Assembly (NCBI GenBank): GCA_934466475.1
Contig: CAKSLI010000014.1
Coordinates: 1-49,397, forward strand
Length of the DNA: 49,397 nucleotides
DNA from: an uncultured Oscillospiraceae bacterium
GTDB lineage: Bacteria; Bacillota; Clostridia; Oscillospirales; Ruminococcaceae
Direction: 5' to 3'
Shown: piece after piece, positions 6,834 to 15,655 of the stretch
Layout: every line of letters starts with the position of its first letter
How positions within the stretch are numbered: position 1 is the first letter of the stretch
Program-made: the position numbers and the translations under genes
The notes under the pieces: model-generated
Database searches by the model: none
What the model was told of the DNA's origin: nothing
What the model saw: only the letters and a program-made list of their open reading frames with translations

Positions 6834-7517
6834 TCAACCGTAGATGAACTTCTTTATCTTCCGCTCCTGCGCCTCCGGATTCAGCTCCAGGACGCGTGAG
6901 CGTATCCTCTCAGCCGCTTCGTCGGGCGGAATTTCCGTGAAGCCGTCCGTATGCCAGAATTCCTCCGGAGTGCAGAAAACCGTGCTGCTCCAGCCATAAA
7001 GCTCGCCGAAAGCGTTGCGTTTCTGCTGCCTGCCGCAAATCGTCAGGAACATTCCCGTCTGGAGGTCGGTCATGGCTTTCTCAATATGCGCGGAGGTTTC
7101 CCCGTGAAGTCCTGCAAGCCGCTTTATCTCGTGCATCGGAACCCGTCCGTTTTCCCTTACGGCGGCGTATATCCTGCGGGAAAGCTCGGATATCCTGCCG
7201 GATTCCCAGGCTTCCTCAAATGTCATTCCCTGACGGCGCACCGCCAGGAAATACGGGTACCACTCTTCCGTGATATAGCCGCTTCCGCGGAAAAACAGCT
7301 TTGCATAGGCGATGTCGCTGCGCTCCTCAAGGACGCGCATGCGCCACTCCCACGGGTCGGTGTCCGGCTCGCCGGTATGCCACCTCACCGGAGTTCCAGC
7401 CGGCTGCTCCGTCCAGTCGAACGGGACTATCGCGTATATTCCCTTGTCGCTGCCGCCGCCAAGTGAAAATCCCGCCCGGAGCAGCTGCTCACAGAAATCG
7501 TTGTAATCCTGTACCAT
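6834..7517 (-). CDS. AlkZ-related winged-helix protein
   Basis: 227 residues, with VRWHTGEPDTDPWEWRMRV, YAKLFFRGSGYITEEWYPYF and YGWSSTVFCTPEEFW. This pattern matches what I recall of the Firmicutes AlkZ-related protein family, distant relatives of the helix-turn-helix DNA glycosylases that unhook interstrand crosslinks. A winged-helix-like stretch covers about 110-165. It lacks the full length of AlkZ/YcaQ enzymes (about 370-400 residues), so glycosylase activity is unproven. Its place between nadK and argR-recN would suit a DNA repair role. GGGGGAAAT precedes the ATG. Confidence 0.6.
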   Translation of the reverse strand: MVQDYNDFCEQLLRAGFSLGGGSDKGIYAIVPFDWTEQPAGTPVRWHTGEPDTDPWEWRMRVLEERSDIAYAKLFFRGSGYITEEWYPYFLAVRRQGMTFEEAWESGRISELSRRIYAAVRENGRVPMHEIKRLAGLHGETSAHIEKAMTDLQTGMFLTICGRQQKRNAFGELYGWSSTVFCTPEEFWHTDGFTEIPPDEAAERIRSRVLELNPEAQERKIKKFIYG

Positions 7518-7527
7518 ATTTCCCCCA

Positions 7528-8388
7528 TTAACGCAGCGGCTGCATCAGCTTACGGTTGACGGAACCAAAGAATCCCTCGCCGATCTCAATGAGCTGAAGA
7601 TCCGGGCCGCCCATTCTCAGCGTAAGCACATCGCCCTCGTCAAAGGGATATCCGCTGTCGCCGTCGAAGCTTACCGTCACCCGGCTGTTCTGATAGGACT
7701 TCACCCGCAGGGTGACCTCCTTTTCCGCTGAAAATATCATCGGACGGGAAAAGAGCGAATGCGGACAGAGCGCGGTATACTCGATGCAGTGGAGCGCCGG
7801 GTCGATTATAGGGCCTCCGGCTGAAAGCGAATACGCAGTCGAACCGGTCGGCGTGCTGAATATCGCGCCGTCCGCCCGGAGCCTTGACACCTCGGTTTCG
7901 CCGCAGTACACACAGAATTCCGGCAGCTTAGACTTGCTGTCGCGGGAGACCACCACATCGTTCAGGGTGTTCTGCTTCATGGAATCTCCGTTTGCATAGG
8001 TTATCGAGGCCTCCATTATCATACGGCGGCTGACCCTGAACTCGCTGCGCAGGATATCCGGGATACGCTTTATTTCAGCGGGCTCAAGGTTCGCCATGAA
8101 TCCAAGCCGGCCTGTGTTCACGCCGAGAAGCGGTATTCCCCATTTTGCCGCCAGCTTTCCATGCGAGATTATCGAGCCATCGCCGCCCACAGTTATCATG
8201 CAGACGCTGCCCTCGCCGCTCTCTGCGGAGTCCGCGCCGTGCAGTCCGCCACTCTTTCCGTCGTCGTATTTCAGGGAATACGGCGTGAATCCCGCCGAAC
8301 GGAGCTCCGCGCAGATCTCCTCTGCAATGCGGACGGATTTCACGTCACGGCGGTTATATGAGATCATCACACTTTTTTCAGCAGTCAT
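7528..8388 (-). CDS. nadK: NAD kinase
   Basis: 286 residues; phosphorylates NAD to NADP. Visible motifs are GGDGSIISHGKLA (ATP and NAD binding, catalytic Asp), LNDVVVSR and PTGSTAYSLSAGGPI. The start at 8388 is chosen because GGAGGT lies directly before it, in the 14-nt gap after tlyA. An in-frame ATG at 8421 would overlap tlyA. Gene order tlyA-nadK-argR-recN is common in Clostridia. Confidence 0.94.
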   Translation of the reverse strand: MTAEKSVMISYNRRDVKSVRIAEEICAELRSAGFTPYSLKYDDGKSGGLHGADSAESGEGSVCMITVGGDGSIISHGKLAAKWGIPLLGVNTGRLGFMANLEPAEIKRIPDILRSEFRVSRRMIMEASITYANGDSMKQNTLNDVVVSRDSKSKLPEFCVYCGETEVSRLRADGAIFSTPTGSTAYSLSAGGPIIDPALHCIEYTALCPHSLFSRPMIFSAEKEVTLRVKSYQNSRVTVSFDGDSGYPFDEGDVLTLRMGGPDLQLIEIGEGFFGSVNRKLMQPLR

Positions 8389-8402
8389 AGTTACCTCCGC
8401 GC

Positions 8403-9116
8403 TCAGCGTTTTTTCAGGCACAACAGATATTCAACGTTTCCATCGCCGCCGGTTATCGGAGACGGAGCAGTTCCTGCGACTTCAAATCCGCATTCCTCTG
8501 CGAACTCCGCTGTCTCGCGGCATATTTTCAGGCGTATTTTTTCGTCCCGGACTATCCCGTTCTTGCTGAGGTTGGACTTTCCCGCCTCAAACTGCGGCTT
8601 TATCAGCGCGACCGCGGCCCCGCCTGCTCTGAGAAGGCGGTAAATATGCGGAATGATCAGCCGGAGCGAGATGAACGACACGTCCGTACCGATGAAATCC
8701 ACCTGTGGAAGCTCCGCAGTCCGGATATCGGTCTGCTCCATTGAAATTACCCTGGGATCGTCACGCAGGCTCTGAACAAGCTGATCCCTGCCAACGTCCA
8801 CAGCGTAGACCTTTGCAGCCCCGTTCTGGAGCATACAATCCGTGAAGCCCCCGGTGGACGAGCCGATATCAATGCACTCCGCACCGGAAAGCTCCAGACC
8901 GAAATGCGCTATTGCACCCTCGAGCTTCAGACCTCCCCTGCCGACGTATCGGAGCTGCTCCCCGATTATATCGACCTTATCGGTATCTGCGACCTCCTGC
9001 GAGGGCTTCTGACAGACCACGCCGTTCAGCTGGACGCCGCCGCTTTTTATGAGCGACTGCGCCGCCGTGCGGCTTTTGCAGAGCTGTTTTTCTGTAAGAT
9101 ATACATCAAGTCGCAT
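8403..9116 (-). CDS. tlyA: TlyA-family rRNA 2'-O-ribose methyltransferase
   Basis: 237 residues. An N-terminal S4 RNA-binding domain (about 1-60, RLDVYLTEKQLCKSRTAA) is followed by an RrmJ-like SAM methyltransferase domain with IDIGSSTGGFTDCML and ALIKPQFEAGK. Family members methylate cytidine in 16S and sometimes 23S rRNA; the haemolysin label often attached to them is historical. At this length it fits the family of about 230-270. GGAGG lies 5 nt before the start, which overlaps the dxs end by 11 nt. Confidence 0.92.
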   Translation of the reverse strand: MRLDVYLTEKQLCKSRTAAQSLIKSGGVQLNGVVCQKPSQEVADTDKVDIIGEQLRYVGRGGLKLEGAIAHFGLELSGAECIDIGSSTGGFTDCMLQNGAAKVYAVDVGRDQLVQSLRDDPRVISMEQTDIRTAELPQVDFIGTDVSFISLRLIIPHIYRLLRAGGAAVALIKPQFEAGKSNLSKNGIVRDEKIRLKICRETAEFAEECGFEVAGTAPSPITGGDGNVEYLLCLKKR

Positions 9117-10947
9117 GGCTTCCTCCGGAATTTTCTGCCAGCCTTGCGGTCATGGACGCCCTGTCCAGCCCGAACAGCTGGAGCTGCTGCGCCACAGTCC
9201 CGGCAGGAACGAATCTGTTGTCAACTCCAACGACCTCAAATCCGCCGGAATACCCGCGCTCCAGCAGTGCAGCGCCGAAACGCTCGCCTATGCCGCCCTG
9301 CAATATTCCCTCTTCGAAGAATACGATACGCTCGTACGCAGCGGCTATTTCAAGAGCTTCCTCCGGGAGCGGGGATATTCTCACCAGCCTTAGCCAGTCA
9401 ACGGGCTCGCCGCGCTGAGACGCCTCGCGGGCAGCCGCCGTCATTTCCGCCGAAAGTCTGCCGTAGCCCACTGCAAGGGTCCTTCCGCGTTTTCCGGAGT
9501 GGTCGTATCTGGTCTGCGGCTGGATAACGACCGCCGGCTCGCCACCCTTCGGGTAACGAACCGCTGCGATTCCCTCAGTGTTGTAGAGCGCTTCGCTCAG
9601 GCACAGCCGGAGTTCCTCGCAGCCTGCCGGAGAAAACACCGTGGTGTTCGGCACGGAGGAAAGCATGGCTGCGTCAAAAATACCCTGGTGCGTTTCGCCG
9701 TCCTCTCCGGTGAACCCGGCGCGGTCTATCGCAAACACCACATGGGTCTTTTCAATGGCGCAGTCGTGCACGATCTGGTCAAATCCGCGCTGTAAAAACG
9801 TTGAGTACACCGCAAAAACCGGAATCATTCCCTCCACCGCCAGACCAGCTGCGAATGTCACGGCGTGCTGTTCGGCTATTCCAACGTCAAAAAAACGCTC
9901 GCCGCAGGAATTCTTGAAGTAATTCATGCCCGTAGCGTACTTCATCGCGGCGGTTATTCCGCATATACGGCTGTCGGACTTAGCCAGGCGCTCCAGCTCC
10001 TTTCCGAAAGCGTCCGTAAATGTTTCCGAAACGGCCAGGGAGCTTTTTTTCGTAACTGCGTGGTATTCCCCGGGGTTTTCCTCCGCGGGGCGCCAGCCTT
10101 TTCCCTTTTTCGTGAACACATGGACTACGCAGGGGCGGCGCATGATTCTGGCAACTGACAGAGCCTCGATAAGGTCCTCCAGGTTATGCCCGTTTACCGG
10201 TCCGATGTACTGGAACCCGAAATTCTCGAACATATTGCTGCTGTCGTATATTGCGTCTTTTATGAGCCCCTTTGCCGTGCGCAGGGTATGCTCCAGCCTT
10301 TCCCCCACTATCGGCACGGCGGAAAGCAGCGACTTGACGTGCTCCTTGGCACAGTAATATTTTCTCGTGGAACGGATATGCGCCAGGTACCGCGCGAGCG
10401 CTCCGGTGCTCTTGGAAATGGACATCGCGTTGTCGTTGAGTATCACCACCAGCGGAGCAAGGCTCTTCCCGGCGTTGTTGAGACCCTCGTAAGCCATACC
10501 GCCGGTGAGGGCTCCATCGCCTATCACCGCAGCTACGCTGCCGTGCCTCCCCTGTAATCTCATGGCGGAAGCTATGCCGAACGCCGCTGAGATCGAAGTG
10601 CTGCTGTGCCCGGAAATAAACGCGTCCGCCTGTGATTCGCTCCTCCTGGTGAAGCCGGAAATGCCGCCCATGGTGCGGAGCGTACCGAAATCAGAGTAAC
10701 GCCCGGTAAGCAGCTTATGCGCATACGCCTGATGTCCAACGTCCCAGATTATCCGGTCTGTTCTGACATCAAAAACAAAATGCAGCGCCGTTGTCAACTC
10801 AACAGTGCCGAGGTTGGAGGCAAGATGACCTCCATTTTCGGACACCGTGGTCAGAATGCAGCGCCGCAGCTCACGGCATAGCTCTTTCAGCTCCGGCAGA
10901 GTCATGTTCGAAATTCTGTCGTGATTTATTTCATCGTCTAATATCAT
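9106..10947 (-). CDS. dxs: 1-deoxy-D-xylulose-5-phosphate synthase
   Basis: 613 residues, the thiamine-diphosphate enzyme that joins pyruvate and glyceraldehyde 3-phosphate in the first step of the MEP isoprenoid pathway. WDVGHQAYAHKLLTGR, the ThDP motif GDGALTGGMAYEGLNNAG with its late NDN, and the second-domain FDVGIAEQHAVTFAAG are all present. CGGAGG lies 5 nt before the ATG. It sits downstream of ispA in one operon, so the first and a later step of isoprenoid synthesis are co-expressed. Confidence 0.96.
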   Translation of the reverse strand: MILDDEINHDRISNMTLPELKELCRELRRCILTTVSENGGHLASNLGTVELTTALHFVFDVRTDRIIWDVGHQAYAHKLLTGRYSDFGTLRTMGGISGFTRRSESQADAFISGHSSTSISAAFGIASAMRLQGRHGSVAAVIGDGALTGGMAYEGLNNAGKSLAPLVVILNDNAMSISKSTGALARYLAHIRSTRKYYCAKEHVKSLLSAVPIVGERLEHTLRTAKGLIKDAIYDSSNMFENFGFQYIGPVNGHNLEDLIEALSVARIMRRPCVVHVFTKKGKGWRPAEENPGEYHAVTKKSSLAVSETFTDAFGKELERLAKSDSRICGITAAMKYATGMNYFKNSCGERFFDVGIAEQHAVTFAAGLAVEGMIPVFAVYSTFLQRGFDQIVHDCAIEKTHVVFAIDRAGFTGEDGETHQGIFDAAMLSSVPNTTVFSPAGCEELRLCLSEALYNTEGIAAVRYPKGGEPAVVIQPQTRYDHSGKRGRTLAVGYGRLSAEMTAAAREASQRGEPVDWLRLVRISPLPEEALEIAAAYERIVFFEEGILQGGIGERFGAALLERGYSGGFEVVGVDNRFVPAGTVAQQLQLFGLDRASMTARLAENSGGSHAT

Positions 10948-10980
10948 TATTGCCTCCGAATGCCGCCATTGGCAGGAGTT

Positions 10981-11478
10981 TTATTTTACCGGCAGCGGGA
11001 AAACCATCGCGATAAGTATTCCCAGAAGAGCTCCGGCAAGCACCTCGATAGGCTTGTGTCCAAGGAATTCCTTGAATTCCTTGCGGTCGGACATTTCATC
11101 GAGCTTTTCATCGCGCTCTTCGCCGCTGAGACGTGATATCTCATCATCCATCTCGTCAATGACCTTGCGCAGCCTGTTAAGCTCCTTTCCGTGGAGCCCT
11201 GCGTTGTAGCGCACGCTCAGTGCGTCATAAATGACGATGCCCAGCATTATCATCGCCAGCGCAAAGTTGGTGCTGCCATAGCCCTCCAGCCGGAGAAGGT
11301 ACAGCGCCACCGAAACAACCAGAGCGGAATGCGACGACGGCATTCCGCCGGCACCGGTTATACGCTCCGGATTGAAGGTCTTCTGCTTTATCGCATAGAG
11401 CGCAGTTTTGATTATCTGCGCCGAAACAAACGATATAAACCCCACGGTTATCGTGGGATTAGCCATAAATATGTTCAT
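10981..11478 (-). CDS. Divergent PAP2-family membrane protein (DUF212, YuiD-like)
   Basis: 165 residues with hydrophobic segments near residues 8-28, 55-75, 78-95 and 140-160. GAGGMPSSHSALVVSVA is the PSGH-like phosphatase motif of the divergent PAP2 family. Between the membrane segments lies a charged stretch (ISRLSGEERDEKLDEM). The substrate is unknown. Its place between ispA and dxs raises the possibility that it acts on a polyprenyl phosphate, but this is inference only. The ribosome binding site is GGAGG about 11 nt from the ATG. Confidence 0.85.
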   Translation of the reverse strand: MNIFMANPTITVGFISFVSAQIIKTALYAIKQKTFNPERITGAGGMPSSHSALVVSVALYLLRLEGYGSTNFALAMIMLGIVIYDALSVRYNAGLHGKELNRLRKVIDEMDDEISRLSGEERDEKLDEMSDRKEFKEFLGHKPIEVLAGALLGILIAMVFPLPVK

Positions 11479-11499
11479 TTGTCGTACTTCCTCCGGGGA

Positions 11500-12396
11500 T
11501 CAGTAATTTCTTTCCAGCAGGAGCCGCGTGAGTCCAACCAAAAACTCCCTGTCGTCAAAGACTTCCAGCGCCTGAACAGCCTCCTCGGTGAGCTGCGCAG
11601 CCTCGGCGCGGGCTCTTTCAAGTCCGGCTATTGAGGCATAGGTGTATTTTCCGCTCTCCCTGTCGCTGCCGACCGGCTTGCCAAGGAGCTTCTCATCGGC
11701 GGTCACGTCAAGGATATCGTCTATTATCTGGAATGCAAGCCCCAGTTTTCTTGCGTAGGTTCCGGCAGCAAGCTGGAGGTCAGCGCCGCCGCCCGCCGCG
11801 ATAACTCCGGCACGGCAGCAGAACTCCAGAAGCGCGCCCGTCTTCATGCGGTACATCTCCAGAAGAACGTTCTCCGGGAGCTGCTTTCCCTCGTTTTCCG
11901 TGTCAATGACCTGACCGCCTATCATGCCGTAGACGCCAGCCTGCTCGCCAAGCAGGGAAATTATCTTCAGCGCAGCGCTCTGCGAAATCGTTCCTTTTAA
12001 TCCAGCCTTAGCAATTATTTCTGCCGGCAGTATCGCAAGTGCGTCTCCGGCAAGAAGCGCGTTTGCTTCTCCGAAAGCCTTGTGGCAGCTTGGCTTGCCG
12101 CGGCGCATATCATCGTTGTCCATGCAAGGAAGATCATCGTGTATCAGCGAGAATGTGTGCATCATCTCAATAGCGCATGCCACCGGGAGAGCGCATTCAG
12201 GCTCGCCGCCGCATACCCTTGTGAACTCCATGACAAGCGCCGGACGGAGGCGTTTCCCGCCGGCGGTAAGGCTGTGCCGCGCAGCGAGTATCACATTCTT
12301 CTGAAGGCAATCCCGCTCCGGGAGATACTGCTCCAGCGCGCGTTCAGTCATTTCTGCGTAATCACGCAGCTGTTCTTTTACTGTTTCCTTGTCCAT
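11500..12396 (-). CDS. ispA: Farnesyl/geranyl diphosphate synthase (polyprenyl synthetase)
   Basis: 298 residues. Both aspartate-rich motifs are present: DDLPCMDNDDMRRGKPSCH and FQIIDDILDVTADE. Together with GKRLRPALV they mark a short-chain trans-prenyltransferase that condenses isopentenyl diphosphate with allylic diphosphates. The start at 12396 has GGAGG 4 nt upstream; an in-frame GTG at 12411 is less likely. Product length cannot be set by eye, though farnesyl diphosphate is usual in this operon position. It follows xseB by 11 nt. Confidence 0.94.
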   Translation of the reverse strand: MDKETVKEQLRDYAEMTERALEQYLPERDCLQKNVILAARHSLTAGGKRLRPALVMEFTRVCGGEPECALPVACAIEMMHTFSLIHDDLPCMDNDDMRRGKPSCHKAFGEANALLAGDALAILPAEIIAKAGLKGTISQSAALKIISLLGEQAGVYGMIGGQVIDTENEGKQLPENVLLEMYRMKTGALLEFCCRAGVIAAGGGADLQLAAGTYARKLGLAFQIIDDILDVTADEKLLGKPVGSDRESGKYTYASIAGLERARAEAAQLTEEAVQALEVFDDREFLVGLTRLLLERNY

Positions 12397-12407
12397 TTTT
12401 CCTCCGG

Positions 12408-12587
12408 TCACTCAGCTGCTTCAAGCTGCTCAATGCGGAGACGTGCCTTGTCGATGTATTCGCGGCACTCCTTCGTAAGCTGAACCGCTTCTGCGTAAAG
12501 CTTCATGGATTCCTCAAGCGGCAGCTCGCTGCTGTTCATCTTTGAGGATATCTCCGTAAGCCGGCTCATAGCCTTTTCAAAATCCAT
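12408..12587 (-). CDS. xseB: Exodeoxyribonuclease VII small subunit
   Basis: 59 residues starting MDFEKAMSRLTEI, with LPLEESMKLYAEAVQL and CREYIDKARLRIEQL, the characteristic short helical hairpin of XseB. It binds XseA in a large complex that degrades single-stranded DNA to short oligonucleotides. A GGAGGTAAT ribosome binding site directly precedes the start. The gene sits 22 nt after xseA and is short enough to be missed by gene callers. Confidence 0.93.
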   Translation of the reverse strand: MDFEKAMSRLTEISSKMNSSELPLEESMKLYAEAVQLTKECREYIDKARLRIEQLEAAE

Positions 12588-12609
12588 ATATTACCTCCAA
12601 AAAGGAAAG

Positions 12610-13809
12610 CTACTCTGTATCAACGACCCGCGCCCTTGCCGAACCGTCCGAGAACCGCACGGTTATCTCATCGCCGGGCTTGAGCTGCGAAGCGCTCGTG
12701 ACCACGCCGCCCTCCCCGCTCGTGAGGGAATATCCCCTCGACAGTACCGCCAGCGGATTGAGCGCTGAGATCATATCGGCGCTTGCCATGAGCGAATGTT
12801 CCGCGCGGTCAAGCCTGGTATGAACGGAAGTCCTGATACGTGCGGAAAGCTCGTCAAGGCGCTGCTCCGAATTGTTCAGCCTGGTTCTGGGGGAAAGCGC
12901 CGTGATAAGCGCCATTTTCGCTTCAAGAACGCGGCTGCTGTCGTCCAGCCGACGCGCTGCATTCCTGCCTATCTGCTGCATGGTACCGTCAATAGCTGCG
13001 GTAATAACGCCTAGCTCCGGAACAGCAAGCTCAGCCGCCGCTGACGGAGTAGGAGCGCGTCTGTCGGCGACAAGATCGGCGATGCTGTAATCCGTCTGAT
13101 GACCCACTGCCGAGATCGTCGGAATACGGCTGTTGTACACCGCCCGCGCGACTACCTCGGAATTGAAAGCGCTGAGATCCTCCGCGGAACCGCCGCCCCT
13201 GCCGAAAATCAGCACGTCAGCATCAGTCTCCTGCGCGCGGTTTATCGCTGCCGCAACCGAGAGGTCAGCTCCCTCGCCCTGGACCTTCGCCGGAATGACT
13301 ATAAGCCTGGCAATCGGATAGCGGCGCGAAATAATATTTATCACGTCCTGGAGAGCCGCAGCCCCCGCTGACGTCACGACTGCAACGCATTTCGGCATTG
13401 CAGGGAGCGGACGCTTCCGGTCGAACAGACCCTGTTCCGCAAGACGCTTTTTCAGCTCCTCAAGAGCGCGCGCCTGCTCGCCCTCGCCGTCAGGCTGCAT
13501 ATCCAGGCACTTTATCTGGTATACTCCGCCGGGCTCGTAAACCGTTACCGCGCCGAAGCATATAACCTTGTTCCCGTCCTCCGGGTCGAATTCCAGATGT
13601 GCCGCGTTCCCGGCGAACATCACAGCGCGGAGCTGCGTCTGCTCGTCCTTGAGCGTAAAATACAGATGTCCCGTCTTGTAATGCCGCGTGAAATTTGAGA
13701 TCTCCCCGCGGACAGCCACGTCAGCAAGCCTTTTGTCGCCGCCGATAATCATTCCGACCACGCGGTTCACCTGCGTTACAGTTACTATGGGAGGCTTAGT
13801 CCCTGTCAT
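12610..13809 (-). CDS. xseA: Exodeoxyribonuclease VII large subunit
   Basis: 399 residues. The N-terminal OB-fold (about 8-105, VTQVNRVVGMIIGGD and GEISNFTRHYKTGHLYFTLK) precedes the catalytic domain with VVTSAGAAALQDVIN, FGRGGGSAEDLSAFN and SAVGHQTDYSIADLVADRRA. A coiled region and a small C-terminal domain follow. The ATG at 13809 is preferred over the upstream TTG because GAGG is suitably spaced. The start overlaps the nusB stop by 14 nt. folD, often found between nusB and xseA in relatives, is absent here. Confidence 0.95.
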   Translation of the reverse strand: MTGTKPPIVTVTQVNRVVGMIIGGDKRLADVAVRGEISNFTRHYKTGHLYFTLKDEQTQLRAVMFAGNAAHLEFDPEDGNKVICFGAVTVYEPGGVYQIKCLDMQPDGEGEQARALEELKKRLAEQGLFDRKRPLPAMPKCVAVVTSAGAAALQDVINIISRRYPIARLIVIPAKVQGEGADLSVAAAINRAQETDADVLIFGRGGGSAEDLSAFNSEVVARAVYNSRIPTISAVGHQTDYSIADLVADRRAPTPSAAAELAVPELGVITAAIDGTMQQIGRNAARRLDDSSRVLEAKMALITALSPRTRLNNSEQRLDELSARIRTSVHTRLDRAEHSLMASADMISALNPLAVLSRGYSLTSGEGGVVTSASQLKPGDEITVRFSDGSARARVVDTE

Positions 13810-14212
13810 TCTCAAATTCCTCGAGATATGAGTTAAGTACGCCGTTGATGAAGCCGCAGTCCTGCTTGTATGCGTACTTCTTGCCGAGCTCTACCGCCTC
13901 GTTTATTGCGGCAGCGCCCGGAACCTTGTCGTTGTACTTTATTTCATAGATTGCGATCTTCATAATAACAAGGTTCACCTTTGAAATACGCGCAACCGAC
14001 CTCGTGGTGCTGTATTTTGCGATTATCCCGGTGATCTCCTCGTCATGTGCGAGAACCCCGTGAACGATCGCGTCAGTCTCGTTGTTTCTTGCGAGGTCGA
14101 ACGCTTCCTCGTCCGCCTCGGTTATTTCACTGACGGACTGACCGAACATTGTCTGATAAAGTATGATGAATGCGCCCTCGCGCACTTCTCTTCTTGTGAG
14201 CTTTTCTTCCAT
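13796..14212 (-). CDS. nusB: Transcription antitermination factor NusB
   Basis: 138 residues from the ATG at 14212, which has AGGAG 5 nt upstream. An in-frame start 17 codons earlier overlaps asp23 and is unlikely. LTRREVREGAFIILYQTMF at the N-terminus and VPGAAAINEAVELGKKY and FINGVLNSY at the C-terminus are diagnostic. With NusE it binds boxA in rRNA leaders to prevent early termination. Normal length. Confidence 0.94.
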   Translation of the reverse strand: MEEKLTRREVREGAFIILYQTMFGQSVSEITEADEEAFDLARNNETDAIVHGVLAHDEEITGIIAKYSTTRSVARISKVNLVIMKIAIYEIKYNDKVPGAAAINEAVELGKKYAYKQDCGFINGVLNSYLEEFENDRD

Positions 14213-14228
14213 TTTCTCTCCTGTGCGC

Positions 14229-14579
14229 TTATTCAGCGCTCTCCTTGAATTTGATTCCGGCAACGTTCACATCAACCTTTGTCACCGTAAAGTTTGTCAT
14301 GCTCTGGATTGCTGACTTTATGCTCTGCTGCACCTTTTCAGCAACATTCACGGCATTGAAGCCCTCCATTACCACGATATCAGCGTGTATCTCGGCGGTT
14401 TCATTACCGAGCTTCGCGCGGACCGGACCTAACACCTTCGCTTTTGTCCCGGCGGGAGCGGGAGCCTGTCCGCGGCAGTATACGCCGTCTATCTCAGCCG
14501 CTGCGAGTTCAGCCATTTTAACTATCACACTGTCGGATACCTTTATGGAGCCGACAGGTCTGCTGTTCTTCTTTTCCAT
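14229..14579 (-). CDS. Asp23/Gls24-family envelope stress protein
   Basis: 116 residues from the ATG at 14579, which has GGAGGG 5 nt upstream. The protein has the family pattern: IKVSDSVIVKMAELAAAEIDGV near the start, then an acidic central stretch with ADIVVMEGFNAVNVAEKVQ and a C-terminal VTKVDVNVAGIKF. It corresponds to YqhY, found next to nusB across Firmicutes, where its role is unclear. It is the first gene of the long operon reading left to recN. Confidence 0.9.
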   Translation of the reverse strand: MEKKNSRPVGSIKVSDSVIVKMAELAAAEIDGVYCRGQAPAPAGTKAKVLGPVRAKLGNETAEIHADIVVMEGFNAVNVAEKVQQSIKSAIQSMTNFTVTKVDVNVAGIKFKESAE

Positions 14580-14621
14580 ATCTACCCTCCTATATTCAGA
14601 TAAACACATTTACTCTATTTT

Positions 14622-14651
14622 AGTATACCACAAATCCTGTTTTAGTTCAAG
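14622..14651 (-). promoter_or_regulatory. Sigma-A promoter of the asp23-nusB-to-recN operon
   Basis: TTGAAC (14651-14646) and TATACT (14627-14622), 18-nt spacer, about 43 bp before the asp23 start. No other clear promoter or terminator was seen between the closely spaced genes down to recN. Confidence 0.75.
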
Positions 14652-14682
14652 TGTTTTTTGGACTATTCTCTTAACAAAAAGA

Positions 14683-14722
14683 AAAAGAATCTGTCCCAGC
14701 ATGCCGAGACAGATTCTTTTTA
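14683..14722 (-). terminator. Intrinsic terminator of the lysine operon
   Basis: A 14-bp stem, AAAAAGAATCTGTC with GACAGATTCTTTTT, and a 12-nt loop. It lies 6 nt after the mscS stop and separates the lysine operon from the asp23 promoter. The A- and T-rich stem flanks would allow termination in both directions. Confidence 0.88.
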
Positions 14723-14728
14723 AGATGA

Positions 14729-15655
14729 TCAATCCTTAACAACGTGTACGTCAAGCTGATCGTAAGGAATTGAAATACCAGCTGCAATAAACGCCGCACG
14801 TATATCCTCCGTGACGGAGAAGAACACGTCCCAGTAATCTCCCGCCTTGCACCACGGACGCACCGCGATAACGATAGCGCTCGCACCGTGCTCCAGCATT
14901 CTGATAGTGGAAGCCGGATTGCTGAGCACCTTTCCGTTGCGCTTCAGCACCTCGGTTATCACCTGCTGAGCCTTTGCGAAATCATCATCATAGCTTATGG
15001 AGATCTTCAGGTCAACACGGCGGATATCGTTTCCGTTGTTATTGGTGACTACCGCGCCGGAAACCTGACCGTTCGGGATAAATATAGCCTGGTTGGAATC
15101 GGAATCCAGCCTTGTGTACAGAATGGTTATCTGCTTTACCGTTCCGCTGACCCCGGAAACGGCTATGTAATCGCCTATCTTGAACGGCTTGTTTATCATC
15201 AGCATGATTCCGCCCGCGACATTGGAAAGGCTGTTCTGGAGTGCCAGACCTATCGCAACGCCGGCAGTACCGATGACAGTGATAACAGATGTCGCCGGGA
15301 TACCCAGCATTGAAAGAACAACGGTTATCAGCAGAACATAAAGGATTATCTTGCAGCACTGCTTGACAAAATTCGTAACGGTGAGGTCGAGTCTGGAGCG
15401 GTCAAGCCCCTTGCCGAGCACCTTGAGTACCAGCTTGCACACGATAAGTCCGACTATAAGCACTATCACGGCAAGAATAATTGTAGGTACCGCATGAACT
15501 ATGCTGTTCAATAGGTTCTGGAAAAACTCGCCGACCTTTGATACAGTTTCCTCGGGGTGGTCCACAAGATCCTGAACTGCGTCATTCAGAGTGCTCTCAT
15601 GAGTTGAGACCTCCGCGGTCGCAGCAGCTGTCGCTATTAAATTCAGGATACTCAC
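14729..15655 (-). CDS. Small-conductance mechanosensitive channel, MscS family
   Basis: 308 residues. Three membrane segments occupy about residues 45-165, ending in the pore-lining helix (GTAGVAIGLALQNSLSNVAGG). The beta domain (FKIGDYIAVSGVSGTVKQI, IPNGQVSG) and an alpha/beta C-terminal domain (RMLEHGASAIVIAVRPWC, YWDVFF) follow. Family members open under membrane tension and release solutes on osmotic downshock. The start overlaps the ACT-protein stop by 4 nt, so a channel gene is translationally coupled to lysine-pathway genes, which is unusual. Confidence 0.92.
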   Translation of the reverse strand: MSILNLIATAAATAEVSTHESTLNDAVQDLVDHPEETVSKVGEFFQNLLNSIVHAVPTIILAVIVLIVGLIVCKLVLKVLGKGLDRSRLDLTVTNFVKQCCKIILYVLLITVVLSMLGIPATSVITVIGTAGVAIGLALQNSLSNVAGGIMLMINKPFKIGDYIAVSGVSGTVKQITILYTRLDSDSNQAIFIPNGQVSGAVVTNNNGNDIRRVDLKISISYDDDFAKAQQVITEVLKRNGKVLSNPASTIRMLEHGASAIVIAVRPWCKAGDYWDVFFSVTEDIRAAFIAAGISIPYDQLDVHVVKD